From: Pseudomonas sp. Irchel s3h14
GTDB taxonomy: Bacteria > Pseudomonadota > Gammaproteobacteria > Pseudomonadales > Pseudomonadaceae
Reading direction: 5' to 3'
Assembly: GCF_900187425.1 (NCBI RefSeq)
Contig: NZ_FYDJ01000004.1
Coordinates: 372,001 to 436,000, forward strand
Length of the DNA stretch: 64,000 nucleotides
Shown here: piece by piece, positions 35,678 through 45,178 of the stretch
Layout of the letters: each line of letters starts with the position of its first letter
Position numbering within the stretch: position 1 is the stretch's first letter
Program-made: the position numbers and the translations under genes
Notes under the pieces: model-generated
What the model was told of the DNA's origin: nothing
Database searches by the model: none
Seen by the model: only the letters and a program-made list of their open reading frames with translations

Positions 35678-35885
35678 TGGACTTCCCCTTGCTTTATTTT
35701 AATGAATTTTAGGGCGTGTAGAGCGGTTGTGATTAGAGAAGAAGACGGAACCTGCCAGTAAGCTTATCTCAGGTCGGAGGAGTCACCCAGAACGAACGCC
35801 CTGTTCGGCGTCCTTGCTTGCAAACCTTGGCTTTACATCCCACTGCAAAGCCGCCGCCGAGAATCTATCTATCAGCGACTGCTAT

Positions 35886-35938
35886 GGGTCGATTTCTGAC
35901 TGTCGTCACCCTCAGTTATGTGGCTTGGGGCTGGCGAC
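35886..35938. repeat. Inverted remnant of the 721-bp module's right end
   Basis: These 53 bp are nearly the reverse complement of 29890-29942, the hairpin-bearing right end of the repeated module. The rest of the 450-bp gap from 35678 to 36128 shows no gene. Confidence 0.6.
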
Positions 35939-36128
35939 GTAACGGAAGTCCACGCCATATCCGGCGATTTGCCAGTAAGGCGGCCCCATGTAGTGGGATC
36001 GCATACGGGCAGAGGCTAAGCCGGATCGGCGCCGATACCCGTAACGAATCGAACAAAAGTCCCCGCGCGCTGGCCGCTGGACTAGGCTAAGTGGACCACT
36101 CAAGCTTAGGTAACGAAAGACCCTCGCC

Positions 36129-36371
36129 ATGAGCCAGACCGAACAAACCTACCAGCAGCTGCAGGCGCGTATTGCCGAACTGGAAGCGGAGTATCAGACG
36201 CTGCAGGACAACTACGACGATGAGATCCTGTTGTGCGTGAGCGTACTGCGCGCCTTGGTTGATGATGACTATGACAACTGTGAATCACTGGTGAAGCGAG
36301 CTGATTGCTCTGATGAACGCAAGGTTGACGTGCTGCGGTTTATCGCAGACGTGCGCGACGGCTATTGCTGA
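36129..36371 (+). CDS. Small hypothetical protein
   Basis: An 80-residue acidic, helical protein (QTYQQLQARIAELEAEYQTL suggests a coiled coil in residues 6-28), with a cysteine-containing C-terminal half. No family recognised. The ATG has only a weak GAAAGA upstream. Confidence 0.5.
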   Translation: MSQTEQTYQQLQARIAELEAEYQTLQDNYDDEILLCVSVLRALVDDDYDNCESLVKRADCSDERKVDVLRFIADVRDGYC

Positions 36372-36493
36372 GCAGTAAAATTTTGCGACGTGCTGCGGAT
36401 GCCTTCGCGGGCAGTGTCTATGCTTTAATTTCACGAAAGGAATCGGATTGCCTAAAGACCTGAAGCCTCCACGCGCAATTACAAGGAGAAGTC

Positions 36494-36691
36494 ATGCAGC
36501 TGCACGAAGCGTTTGAACTGAAAGAAATGTACGCCGTGGACCAGGCCAATCGCGCGATTCAAACCGCCGGTTGGCAGTTATTGGCTGTTATCCCGGGAGG
36601 CAATGGCGCGATCTATGTGCTGGGCAAGAGGAAGCTGAAGCAAGCCCCTGAACAAGACGAGGGCGTCTTTCAGACGCATGTACCCAGCTGA
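36494..36691 (+). CDS. Small hypothetical protein
   Basis: A 65-residue soluble protein with a good ribosome site, AAGGAG, seven bases before the ATG. The core QANRAIQTAGWQLLAVIPG looks like a small alpha-beta fold. Family not recognised. It follows the 80-residue gene on the same strand after 122 bp. Confidence 0.55.
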   Translation: MQLHEAFELKEMYAVDQANRAIQTAGWQLLAVIPGGNGAIYVLGKRKLKQAPEQDEGVFQTHVPS

Positions 36692-37402
36692 GTGCTGGTT
36701 GCTGAGCTGGCACCTTCCCATGACAGGAAGTGCAATGACACCAGTGGCCTGTAAAGCCGAGCACGCAAGCCTTAAGCAGCTTTCGTATAAATTGAATTAC
36801 CAGCCAAATATGCGCCTGGCTAGAGTCTCTCAGAATTCGAAAACTCGCCTAACAGCCGATTTTCCAAGGCATCACCCTTGTAAACCGGGATCTCCAGAAT
36901 TCGCCCACCGCCCCCTCGCCCCTTGACCGTCGTGCTAGAGTTTTTCATTTTTTTGCAAAACCTTGCACACAGTGCAATTGCCAATCCCCCCCACAGAGCC
37001 CCCAGCAGGCCTGGGCTCGATCACTGGTTGCGCCACCGCGACCCGTTGCACAAAAAACGGATACAAGGCCCGTCGGCGGGAGGGGGATAAGTGCTTTTTC
37101 CGAAGTTTTTCTATTCTGGAGGATTTTTTTGTTGATGTGATCACCTGGGCTATTGGTCCGCATCCACGGGATCTGACCGTCAGCTTTGGGTTGTGGATTG
37201 CTGCCTGTCGCGACCCATTGACTCCCCTCATAGCAGACGTTAGCAAGCCTCCCGCATCGTCAATGTCGCTCCAGATCCCGAGCCCTGATCTGGTTGATCA
37301 AGTGTTTTCCGATACTGTGCGCCTGGCCGATTGATGCCTATTGTGAAAGGGCCAATCGACGGTAGATTTAGCCAATCGGGAAGCTACGCCCGTGTGTCTA
37401 TA
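36692..37402. other. Gene-poor stretch with a dispersed repeat
   Basis: About 700 bp with no gene that I can support; several short open frames overlap on both strands, without ribosome sites. A copy of the dispersed repeat (GGATTGCTGCCTGTCGCGAC) lies at 37196-37215. Confidence 0.4.
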
Positions 37403-37984
37403 CTACGTCAGATCAAGTCGCTCTAACGCATAATCCTTACCTGCCAAGGTAAGTTCAAATGTGGTGCTGCCGAACGTACCCCGTGTCACATTTTGCTTCA
37501 CAAGACGTTTAACTTGGAGTTGCTTTAGACCGGCTTCAACTTCTGACGTGCTGAGTGAGACAAGTTTGCAAACTGAGTTTAAGTTTGCAATTTTTCTGAA
37601 GCTCGCATGATAGGCTAAAGCTTCCATTAGTAGCGTTTGATCATCTGTCAACTGTGGAAATTGAGGGTTGTTCTTTTTGTAAATTTTTCGCTCTAAATCG
37701 TGTAACTCACCGTAAGCTCCATCAGTGATGCGGGCGTAGTAAATCGCAACAGACAGAGTGCTGATTAAAATCGCGATAATCATCAGCAGCGACCAATTCG
37801 GCATTGGCGTTTCAAGCCAAAGCCAATCCCAAAAACCTAGTAGCCAGCCCGTGGTATCTGCCGACAACGTCAGGTCGAAGTAAGTGTCGAGCAGCTTCAT
37901 GGCAGCCCAAGCGACAAGGAAAATTCCAGCCGAGTAGGTCATAACCTTGAACGTGAACGGGGAATGCTTCCCTTGTGTTGCCAT
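37403..37984 (-). CDS. Hypothetical membrane protein with C-terminal winged-helix-like domain
   Basis: A 193-residue protein with two membrane helices (about residues 15-38 and 62-88), then a soluble tail (HDLERKIYKKNNPQF, LTDDQTLLMEALAYHASF) that ends in a region resembling a winged helix (KLVSLSTSEVEAGLKQLQVKRLVKQN). A membrane-tethered regulator is possible but unproved. The ATG at 37984 has GAGACGAG upstream; a longer form from 38023 is less likely. It is more AT-rich than its neighbours, as for an acquired gene. Confidence 0.55.
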   Translation of the reverse strand: MATQGKHSPFTFKVMTYSAGIFLVAWAAMKLLDTYFDLTLSADTTGWLLGFWDWLWLETPMPNWSLLMIIAILISTLSVAIYYARITDGAYGELHDLERKIYKKNNPQFPQLTDDQTLLMEALAYHASFRKIANLNSVCKLVSLSTSEVEAGLKQLQVKRLVKQNVTRGTFGSTTFELTLAGKDYALERLDLT

Positions 37985-38070
37985 GTTACTCGTCTCAAGT
38001 GCAAAAACAGGTGTTATCAGCATAGCATTGGAAAAGTGGCCCTCTGTCAGCGGACCCGCAAGGTCAGCTA

Positions 38071-38112
38071 TTGGCCGTTTTCTGCCCGTGGTGAGAGGCA
38101 GAAAACGGCCAA
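38071..38112. repeat. Perfect 16-bp inverted repeat
   Basis: TTGGCCGTTTTCTGCC and GGCAGAAAACGGCCAA form a perfect 16-bp stem with a 10-base loop. The arms are a form of the dispersed repeat seen elsewhere (GGCAGAAATCGGCC). It lies between the sensor kinase 3' end and the hypothetical membrane protein and may also end transcription. Confidence 0.75.
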
Positions 38113-38142
38113 AAGCGGTCGATCAAAACATGAATGGCCGGG

Positions 38143-39510
38143 TCATAAACGACAAATCTCTAACGTTGCGCACAACCCTACAGGGATCCGATTCTCTAAC
38201 CTGACTTGACCACCCAAACGATCCGCAATGGCCTGAACGATGGTCAGCCCCAATCCTGCGCCCTGGTCGTTTCCGCGACTGTAAAAACGCTCGAAAAGCC
38301 GCTCGCGATCCTCCTCGTTGATTCCCGGCCCCTCGTCTTCGACGGATAGTTCGTAGCGATTGTCTTTTTTGCTCAACCTTACAGTGATCACTCCATGCAG
38401 CGGGGAGAAATTCGCCGCATTGGTTACCAGGTTGTTCAAGGCAATATCAATGGCAGCGGGGTCTACTCTCACAGGGCTGATGTCGGCGGTGACATCGAAG
38501 ACCAGTTCGAGATCCTTGCTCAACAACCAGGGAGTTAACTGACCCAGGCTGTCGCGAACGGTGGCTGCCAGATCAATCGGTGCAGGCGTTTGAGTTCCTG
38601 CTTGAGGTTCGATGCGGGCCATCGTGAGCAATTGGTTAACCAGCCGACTGGTACGGTCCACGCCGGCGATGAGGTGTTCAAGTGAGGCGCGACGATCATC
38701 TTCACTCCCCGCGTCCATAAGATTTTGGGCGTGCACCCTGAGCACGGCGAGTGGTGTGCGCATCTCGTGGGCGGCGTCAGCGATAAATCGTCGCTCACGC
38801 CCCATCACCTCCTGAATCTGTGCGAGCATTCGGTTGAGGGCTGCCTGCATGGGCTCAAGCTCAGTGGGTAGCGGTGTCAACTGCAAGGGATCGAGTGAGC
38901 CAGGATGCCTCGCCCGTAATGTCGCAGCCATATTGACCAGAGGCTTCAACCCCCAGCCGATAGCCAACCAGATCATTGCGGCCAGCATCAAACTTCCCAG
39001 AATATTGGGCCACAATGTATGGCGCACAATCCGGTCCACCAGGTCCGAACGGACGTCTTCTCGTTCCCCCACCCAGATGCGCAAACCGTTTTGCTTGTCT
39101 TCTAGCAGAAAGGCACGCCAGTGGCGATTGCTCAGGTCGACGACATCACTGAAGCCTGGCGTTCTTGGCGGTGTATTGAAGGACGGCGCGCTAGCCGTGT
39201 ATACCAGCACTTCGTTCTTGGGGTTCCAGACTTGAAAGGCAATCTTTGTCTCGTAGGGATGGCCGTCGACCCTTGGCTCCGCTTCGCTCAGGGCCTGATT
39301 GAAGGCCCGATACAGATCAGCATGTTCTTTGCCGGACATGGGCATGCGCATGACGCCTTGTAGCAGGCGGGCGTTCTGGGCCAGTTGTGCGTCATAGACT
39401 TCGGCGATTTCGTGGTTGCTGTCGTGCAGATTGAGTAGGCTGATCACGGCCAGACCGGCCAGCATCAGGCCGATGATAAGCGTCAGGGTGCGCCGCCTGA
39501 TCGAGGTCAT
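38143..39510 (-). CDS. Sensor histidine kinase, QseC/EnvZ class
   Basis: A 455-residue inner-membrane kinase. Two membrane helices (about 9-28 and 170-190) enclose a periplasmic sensor domain. HAMP follows (GLKPLVNMAATLRARHPG), then the H-box HEMRTPLAVLRVH, N-box ALNNLVTNAANFSP, and G-boxes DEGPGI and GLGLTIV. It overlaps the response-regulator gene by 4 bp, so the two are translationally coupled. The signal is unknown; QseC-like kinases commonly respond to metals or amines. Confidence 0.9.
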   Translation of the reverse strand: MTSIRRRTLTLIIGLMLAGLAVISLLNLHDSNHEIAEVYDAQLAQNARLLQGVMRMPMSGKEHADLYRAFNQALSEAEPRVDGHPYETKIAFQVWNPKNEVLVYTASAPSFNTPPRTPGFSDVVDLSNRHWRAFLLEDKQNGLRIWVGEREDVRSDLVDRIVRHTLWPNILGSLMLAAMIWLAIGWGLKPLVNMAATLRARHPGSLDPLQLTPLPTELEPMQAALNRMLAQIQEVMGRERRFIADAAHEMRTPLAVLRVHAQNLMDAGSEDDRRASLEHLIAGVDRTSRLVNQLLTMARIEPQAGTQTPAPIDLAATVRDSLGQLTPWLLSKDLELVFDVTADISPVRVDPAAIDIALNNLVTNAANFSPLHGVITVRLSKKDNRYELSVEDEGPGINEEDRERLFERFYSRGNDQGAGLGLTIVQAIADRLGGQVRLENRIPVGLCATLEICRL

Positions 39511-40169
39511 CCACGCTCCTCCACCAGATAACCGACACCACGGATGGTGCGGATCAGGTCAGTGGAGAATTTCTTGCGCAAATGATGGATGTGTACTTCC
39601 AGAGTGTTGCTTTCGGCTTCCTCGCTCCAGCCGTACAGCAGTTGCATCAAATGATCGCGGGTCATCACCCGCCCGGGTGGCGAAAGCAGTTCGTGGAGCA
39701 GTTGGTATTCCTTGGGCGTCAGGGCCACTGGCTGGCCCTTATAGCTGACTTGCTGAGTGCCGGGATTCAAGCTGATACCCGCGTGCTCGATCAACGATTG
39801 TGCGCGCCCGGCACTTCTACGCAGGAGCGCACGTATGCGGGCTTTCAATTCCGCCAGGTCAAAAGGTTTGATCAGGTAATCATCGGCCCCGGCATCCAGC
39901 CCGGCAATGCGGTCTTCGGTGGCATCCCGCGCTGTAAGGATCAGCACCGGAAGATTGGAGCCACTGTCACGCAAACGCCGCAGTACTTCGAGACCGTCCA
40001 TGCGTGGCAGGCCAAGGTCGAGCACCGCCAGATCAAAGGTTTCACTGAGCAGTGAATGCAAAGCGCTGCTGCCGTCCTGCAACCAGTCGACGGTGTAACC
40101 TTCGCGACCCAGGGCCTGATGTATGCCTTCGCCGAGGGCCACGTCATCCTCTATCAGTAATAAGCGCAC
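39507..40169 (-). CDS. OmpR/PhoB-family response regulator
   Basis: A 220-residue regulator. The receiver domain has the acidic pair IEDD, the phospho-acceptor aspartate in AVLDLGLPRMDG, and the lysine in LIKPFD. The DNA-binding winged helix covers about 125-218 (LTPKEYQLLHELL, EVHIHHLRKKF, IRTIRGVGYLV). The likely start is GTG at 40169 (MRLLLIEDD) behind AGGAG. The longer frame from a TTG at 40184 overlaps the TPR gene stop. Confidence 0.92.
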   Translation of the reverse strand: MRLLLIEDDVALGEGIHQALGREGYTVDWLQDGSSALHSLLSETFDLAVLDLGLPRMDGLEVLRRLRDSGSNLPVLILTARDATEDRIAGLDAGADDYLIKPFDLAELKARIRALLRRSAGRAQSLIEHAGISLNPGTQQVSYKGQPVALTPKEYQLLHELLSPPGRVMTRDHLMQLLYGWSEEAESNTLEVHIHHLRKKFSTDLIRTIRGVGYLVEERG

Positions 40170-40180
40170 ACGGACTCCTG

Positions 40181-40825
40181 TCAACTGAGTTTCTTGTTCA
40201 CGTCCACCAACAGTGCTTCGATCTCCTTACGACGACCGGCATCGGCGGTTTCGCGTCCGGGTCTAGGCGCCGCAAGCAGTGCTTTTTGTAGCGCAGCCTT
40301 GGCTTCAACGTAACGCTTTTGACGGTAGAGGTGATCGCCCCAGAAGTACAGGCTATCGATGCCACTGGGGTTCATACGCAGGGCGAGTTCGAGTAACTGC
40401 TCGGCCTTGTCCGAGTCGCCAAAACCGATGGGCCAACCCGGTACACGGTCATACAGCGCGCCGAGGCTAGTGTAGGCCGAGCCTTGCAGCGCCTTGGGGT
40501 CAATAGCCAGAGCTTTTTCCAGATCGGCCTTGGCCTCCTTGACCTTGCTCAGCGCCCCCAGTCCTCCCTGGGCACCGGCCCAACTGCTGGTGACGATGCC
40601 GGACCAAATCCACGCTTCAGCAACCGTTTGACGCTCTTGGGTGAAGCTTGAAGCTTGTGCAGCCAGCTTTTCAAATGCGGCGGTTCGCTGCCCCTCCGGC
40701 AATTCGTACTGAATATGCGCCCAGCTTTGCTGGATACCGTTCAGGCGCTGCTGATCGGCAGTGTCCAGCGCCCAGACACTCTGGCTCAAGGCTCCAAATA
40801 GCAGGCAAGCGATGATATTTTTCAT
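40181..40825 (-). CDS. Exported TPR-repeat protein
   Basis: A 214-residue protein with a signal peptide (residues 1-19, cleaved after WALD-like sequence), then about three TPR-like helical pairs (AKADLEKALAIDPKALQG, AEQLLELALRMNPSGIDSLY, VEAKAALQKALLAAP). Probably periplasmic. It sits between the short-chain dehydrogenase gene and the two-component genes, all on one strand and nearly contiguous, so it belongs to the same operon. Role unknown. Confidence 0.82.
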   Translation of the reverse strand: MKNIIACLLFGALSQSVWALDTADQQRLNGIQQSWAHIQYELPEGQRTAAFEKLAAQASSFTQERQTVAEAWIWSGIVTSSWAGAQGGLGALSKVKEAKADLEKALAIDPKALQGSAYTSLGALYDRVPGWPIGFGDSDKAEQLLELALRMNPSGIDSLYFWGDHLYRQKRYVEAKAALQKALLAAPRPGRETADAGRRKEIEALLVDVNKKLS

Positions 40826-41631
40826 GGTTTGAGATTCTCCTGGTCTGTTTTCTGGCTCAGGCGGCGGATCAGCGGCAATTGCTTGCGCAGGCCTCGGTCC
40901 ACCAGATGTGGCAGCAGGCTATTGAGGCGTACGAAAAAACGTTCCGGCCATCCTAGGTACAAGTCGCGACGACCACCGGCAATGGCGTGAATAACAGCGG
41001 TCGCCACGGTTTGCGGATCGTCGACGTTGGCCTTGAGCGCATCGTTCAGCGCCTGGGCTGCCGGGCTATTCATGCTGGTGTGGGTGGCTCGCGGGGCGAC
41101 GTAGAGCACGCTGACTCGCGTGTCTGCCAGCTCCCGGCGCAGGGCTTCGGAAAATCCGCGCAGGGCAAATTTGGTGGCGCAATAACTGGCGTATCCGGCG
41201 TAGCCAATGGAGCCATACGTCGAACCGACGTTTACCACCATGGCGCTGTCGGCCTGCTTGAGCAGCGGCAGCAGGATTTTGGTCAGGCAGATCGGCGCGC
41301 TGATGTTCACCGCCAGCATCGCGTTGATCTCGTTGTCATCCAGTTGTTCGAGCATGGCGAAATGATTAACGCCGGCGGCATTGATTAGCAGGTTAATGCG
41401 CCCCATGCTTTCGGCCTCTGCCAGCACCTCCCGGCGCTCGGCGAGGACGGTCAGATCGGCGCCCACCCAGCACACGTTTTTTGGGTAGCGCTTGAGCAAA
41501 GGCTCCAACGGTTCCCTATGTCGAGCCACTGCCAACACATGTGCACCACTGGCGCACAGGGCCGTGGCGATGGCCAGACCGATGCCACCGCTGGCACCGG
41601 TCAACACGACACGAGCTTCAGACAGGCGCAT
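40822..41631 (-). CDS. Short-chain dehydrogenase/reductase
   Basis: A 269-residue classical SDR. The cofactor motif is TGASGGIG, the NAAG motif is INAAGVN, and the active site is YASYCATK with the upstream serine in VGSTYGS. The ATG at 41631 follows GGGAGAA; its first bases overlap the 3' end of the haem-oxygenase-like gene by 14 bp. It lies in the operon with the AMP-ligase and may reduce a ketone or aldehyde intermediate of a lipid-like product. Confidence 0.88.
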   Translation of the reverse strand: MRLSEARVVLTGASGGIGLAIATALCASGAHVLAVARHREPLEPLLKRYPKNVCWVGADLTVLAERREVLAEAESMGRINLLINAAGVNHFAMLEQLDDNEINAMLAVNISAPICLTKILLPLLKQADSAMVVNVGSTYGSIGYAGYASYCATKFALRGFSEALRRELADTRVSVLYVAPRATHTSMNSPAAQALNDALKANVDDPQTVATAVIHAIAGGRRDLYLGWPERFFVRLNSLLPHLVDRGLRKQLPLIRRLSQKTDQENLKP

Positions 41632-42292
41632 GCAGGTTCTCCCCGTCGCGCGGCAAGCCTCGGAACATGTCGGCGTACAGCGCGTAAACCACTTTTGAAG
41701 CATGAATGACGGCGGCTTGGTCATCCGGATCGTCCAGCGTGTTCATCAATCGCCGGTAGGTCTGCATGTGCTCAATATCCAAAGAGCCGTGGGAACTGAG
41801 GTAGCTGAAGGCGCTTTCCGGCAGGTCCAGGCGTTCGCGAATGCTGCTGGCGGCGTGGGTGGCCAGGGCGATGCTGGTGCCTTCGAGCACATTGACCATG
41901 CCGAACAGTCCCACCGGGTTGTCTCGGGCAATCAGGTCGTAAAGGAAACTGACCATCAATTCGACAGGCAAGGACGGGCGCCCGTCGCACACGGCGTCCC
42001 TATTGCCACCGCAAGCCTCGATGTCATTGAGTACCCATTTTTCATGACCGTATTCATCCTCGATGTATTCGCACACCGCTTCACGCAGCCATTCCAGGCG
42101 CAATGGCAGGCGCGCACCGCAGGCCATCATCAACGGCACGGTATGGCGCACGTGGTAATAGGCCTGCGTCAGAAATGCCCGGTAGCTTTCCAGACTGACG
42201 TTGCCCTCCAACGCATCCCGGATAATCGGCAGGTTGAACAACGTCATGCGTTCTTGTTGAGTGGCTTCTTGCAGCGTTTCGAAAAAACTCAT
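41618..42292 (-). CDS. TenA/haem-oxygenase-like iron-containing redox enzyme
   Basis: A 224-residue all-helical protein of the haem-oxygenase-like fold, near the TenA/PqqC group. Acidic and histidine residues placed as in di-iron members are seen: FLTQAYYHVRHTVPLM, ECI-type helix VCEYIEDEYGHEKW (ExxxGHE) and SLDIEHMQ (DxxH). Such enzymes perform oxidative cleavage or desaturation of fatty acyl or amino-acid substrates. The start overlaps the upstream AMP-ligase stop by 4 bp. Substrate unknown. Confidence 0.78.
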   Translation of the reverse strand: MSFFETLQEATQQERMTLFNLPIIRDALEGNVSLESYRAFLTQAYYHVRHTVPLMMACGARLPLRLEWLREAVCEYIEDEYGHEKWVLNDIEACGGNRDAVCDGRPSLPVELMVSFLYDLIARDNPVGLFGMVNVLEGTSIALATHAASSIRERLDLPESAFSYLSSHGSLDIEHMQTYRRLMNTLDDPDDQAAVIHASKVVYALYADMFRGLPRDGENLHAPV

Positions 42293-43770
42293 GGTGCGGA
42301 TTCCTCGGAAAATGCCGATTCGGTCAGTTGCGCCCGGTAGCGCTCGACGATGGCATCTCGGCGTGGTCGACCATTGGCTGTCAGCAAGCCATTGGTGGAG
42401 GTGAAGGGTTGGCTAAGACGAGTCCAGTGATGGACTTGGGCGTAATCGGGCAAAGCCTCGTTGGCCTGGGCCACGGCGGCAGCCAGTTGCTCATGAGTGC
42501 AGTCAGGGTGATGGGGCCAGAGCAGCGCATGGTTGCGTGGCATGGCTTCGCCGTAGACGAAGGCCTGGGCGATATGGCGGCGCTGGGTCAGTTCGGCCTC
42601 GACCCATTCGGGGTTCACGTTGCGCCCGAAACTGGTGACGAATTGATGCTTCTTGCGGCCCTTGATGTAAAGAAAACCTTCAGCGTCGAATTCACCGAGA
42701 TCACCGCTGGGCCACCACTCAGTGGTGTTCGGCGCGTCCCCCAGATAACCCAGCAGGGTCGAACCCTTGATCAGCACTTCGCCGTCGTCGGCCAGGCAAA
42801 TCTCCACATGGGACAGTGGCCGTCCAACACTGCCGAGGCGCCGTGCTTGCGGACGATTGAGGCACACCACCGACGCACACTCCGACAAACCGTAACCTTC
42901 GTAGATCGGAATGCCCACACGCTCAGCACGCCGCAGTAAATCTTCGGAAACCCGGGCACCACCCACGGCGGCAAAACGCAGGGGCCGAGGATCAAAGGCT
43001 TTCTGCTCGGCAGCGCTGACCAGCATTAGCAGCAACTGTGGCACTAGGATCAGACTTTGGGGGCATCGGCTGGCCAGGCATCCCAGCAGTTGCGGCGCAC
43101 TCACACCACTGGCGCCTTGAATGCCCAGTGTTTTCTGGCTTGGCAGACTCAATGTGGCGCCAGCGTACAACGCCGCATAACAACCAATGTTTTCCAGCAA
43201 AATGGCCAGCGGCAGCAGGGCCAGATGGTGTTGCGGATCGGTGGTTTTGCTGGCTAGGTCCAGTTCGCGGGTGACCCGCAGAATACTGTCGGCATTCAAG
43301 CACACACCTTTTGGGGTACCTGTAGTGCCCGAGGTGAACGTCAGTTTGGCGGTGCGTTCAGGCAAGCGGCTCGGGTCGCTAAAAGCGCGGCACCAGAACT
43401 CGCCGCTCTTCTGGTAGCCGGCTGCTTGCAGTTCCTCTTGCAATGAAGGCTCGGCGATCACCCGTTCGGCTTGGCTTTGTTCCAGGCAATGTTTACGTTG
43501 CGCCGGGCTGAAAAAAGGCGGCAAGGCCACACAGGTCAGGCCTTCGCACAATATCGCAATGTCCCAGAGCATAGCTTCGACGCCATTGCCCAGCGCCAAT
43601 GCGATCACTTTGACGTGTTCATCGCGCAAGCGCTGCTGGCGATAAACAACTTCGGCATACAGCGTGGCGTAGTCCAGCTTTTGCTGATCGTCCCATAACG
43701 CAGTGGTATTGGTTTTACGCTCGGCATGGTTGCGCAGGGTCTGTTTGAAACGCTCCATTTCAGGCGACAT
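42289..43770 (-). CDS. AMP-dependent acyl ligase (ANL superfamily)
   Basis: A 493-residue adenylating enzyme. The P-loop is LTFTSGTTGTPKG, the A5 motif YEGYGLSE, A7 SGDLGEFDAEGFLYIKGR, and the A10-region lysine lies in STNGLLTANGRPRR. It activates a carboxylic acid, probably a fatty acid, to an acyl-adenylate or acyl-CoA. The start at 43770 overlaps the thermostable-haemolysin-like gene by 11 bp. It is part of a tightly packed operon with the redox enzyme and SDR, which suggests a dedicated small lipid product. Confidence 0.88.
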   Translation of the reverse strand: MSPEMERFKQTLRNHAERKTNTTALWDDQQKLDYATLYAEVVYRQQRLRDEHVKVIALALGNGVEAMLWDIAILCEGLTCVALPPFFSPAQRKHCLEQSQAERVIAEPSLQEELQAAGYQKSGEFWCRAFSDPSRLPERTAKLTFTSGTTGTPKGVCLNADSILRVTRELDLASKTTDPQHHLALLPLAILLENIGCYAALYAGATLSLPSQKTLGIQGASGVSAPQLLGCLASRCPQSLILVPQLLLMLVSAAEQKAFDPRPLRFAAVGGARVSEDLLRRAERVGIPIYEGYGLSECASVVCLNRPQARRLGSVGRPLSHVEICLADDGEVLIKGSTLLGYLGDAPNTTEWWPSGDLGEFDAEGFLYIKGRKKHQFVTSFGRNVNPEWVEAELTQRRHIAQAFVYGEAMPRNHALLWPHHPDCTHEQLAAAVAQANEALPDYAQVHHWTRLSQPFTSTNGLLTANGRPRRDAIVERYRAQLTESAFSEESAP

Positions 43771-44437
43771 GGCAGGCCCCCTCCATGGACGTTGGCAAGC
43801 CCAAACGGCTAAACAGGCCAATGTTGCTTAGATGAATGAACCCGGCGCGTATGTTGCCAACGTGGACCCAAGGCTTGCTTTCGTAGTAACTGCCCCAGGC
43901 GTGGCGGTCCTCGCCCAGCCGCGCAGGGTCGGCGGCACACAGCGTCACAGGTTTCAAACCCAAGCGATGAAAACTGTTTACCAACCCCAGGTTTCCGGTA
44001 AAGGCCACCCACTCTAGACCGCCCATGGCCAGCAGGTAAGTCATCGCGATAATGCTCAGTCGTGCACTTCCTGTGCTGCTTGCCGCCAGATTACCCACCT
44101 CGACGATAACCGAACGGTCTATGGCCAAGTCCGCGGCGGCACTGATCAGCGGATCAATCGCTTCGTCCAGATAACCCTCAAGAAACAGCGGTCCGGCGCT
44201 TGCCAGACGTACACCCACCACCGCATACAGCACGCCGAGCGCATCGCTCATGCCAAACAACTCCGGCATGAAATGGCGAATGTCGGCACCGTGGGCCTTG
44301 CGAAAACGTTGCTGGATAAAGGTTTCGAAGGCGCACCGTTGCGGGTCGTCCGGCAGTGCTCTGACGAGATGCATCTGCGGTGTTTCGGCTTGGCCGAAAT
44401 GCAGCGGCAACTGAACATTCCAGTTGAAATCGGACAT
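43760..44437 (-). CDS. Thermostable-haemolysin family protein
   Basis: A 225-residue protein of the thermostable haemolysin (T-haemolysin) family, recognised from RYxxxxGADIRHFMP-like, VVGVRLASAGPLFLEGYLDEAI and EVGNLAASSTGSARLSIIAMTYLL. The fold resembles GNAT or autoinducer-synthase-like acyltransferases, so acyl transfer is as plausible as lysis. No signal peptide is seen. It is the first gene of the operon, with GGGGAGG before the ATG. Confidence 0.8.
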   Translation of the reverse strand: MSDFNWNVQLPLHFGQAETPQMHLVRALPDDPQRCAFETFIQQRFRKAHGADIRHFMPELFGMSDALGVLYAVVGVRLASAGPLFLEGYLDEAIDPLISAAADLAIDRSVIVEVGNLAASSTGSARLSIIAMTYLLAMGGLEWVAFTGNLGLVNSFHRLGLKPVTLCAADPARLGEDRHAWGSYYESKPWVHVGNIRAGFIHLSNIGLFSRLGLPTSMEGACHVA

Positions 44438-44635
44438 TGAAAAACACCTCCCCGGAGCAATTGGGGAGAAGTATCAAACGCATTTCTTAACGAAGTCTGA
44501 AGGTGAGAAAAGTTTTGGCGAAGTGGTCTTCAGATTGCCTTAAGGCTTGGCGGGCAGTGTAACGGCCGTCGGCTCGATGACTGGGCCCAGGCTGTTCGAA
44601 TAAGTCGGCAGCCTATTACCTGCATGAGGCCCACA

Positions 44636-45178
44636 ATGACTCGCGATAAAACAATTCAGTGCTACGGAAAGCTGTCGATCACTTTGCACTGGCTAATGCT
44701 GGCGCTGTTCGTCGGCGTATACCTTTGCATCGAAATCAAGGGACTGTTGCCACGCGGCGATACTTTGAGAGGCTTGTTTCTCGGTTTACACGGGCTGTTC
44801 GGTCTTAGCATCTTTGCCCTGGTCTGGGTCCGTCTGCTTGGACGACTGACACCACGCCCGCACATCACGCCAACGTTGCCCGCCTGGCAGACCGGCACCT
44901 CTCACTTGATGCATCTGGCGCTGTATGTACTGATGATCGCCACGCCATTACTGGCCTGGCTGATGCTGGCAGCAGGAGGTAAACCGATGCCTTATTTCGG
45001 TTTTTTCCTGCCAGCGCCGGTGGCGGTCGATCCTGACTTGGCCAAGCAATTCAAGTATTGGCACGAACTGCTCGGCAGCGCCGGTTATTGGCTGATCGGT
45101 GTACATGCGGCGGCGGGGTTGTTCCATCATTACTACGTGGGCGACAACACCTTAACCCGTATGCTGCCAAGGCGTTGA
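44636..45178 (+). CDS. Cytochrome b561
   Basis: A 180-residue four-helix membrane protein of the bacterial cytochrome b561 family. Candidate haem-ligand histidines are in ITLHWLML, LHGLFGLS, LMHLALYVLM and GVHAAAGLFHHYYV. It moves electrons between the quinone pool and an acceptor such as superoxide. The start at 44636 has GAGG upstream; the ATG at 44624 overlaps that site. It is divergent from the haemolysin-type operon. Confidence 0.88.
   Translation: MTRDKTIQCYGKLSITLHWLMLALFVGVYLCIEIKGLLPRGDTLRGLFLGLHGLFGLSIFALVWVRLLGRLTPRPHITPTLPAWQTGTSHLMHLALYVLMIATPLLAWLMLAAGGKPMPYFGFFLPAPVAVDPDLAKQFKYWHELLGSAGYWLIGVHAAAGLFHHYYVGDNTLTRMLPRR

Noticed and set aside
37294..37301. TTGATCAA as an Anr/FNR box
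   Set aside because: The two half-sites lack the four-base spacer, so it is not an FNR-type site.
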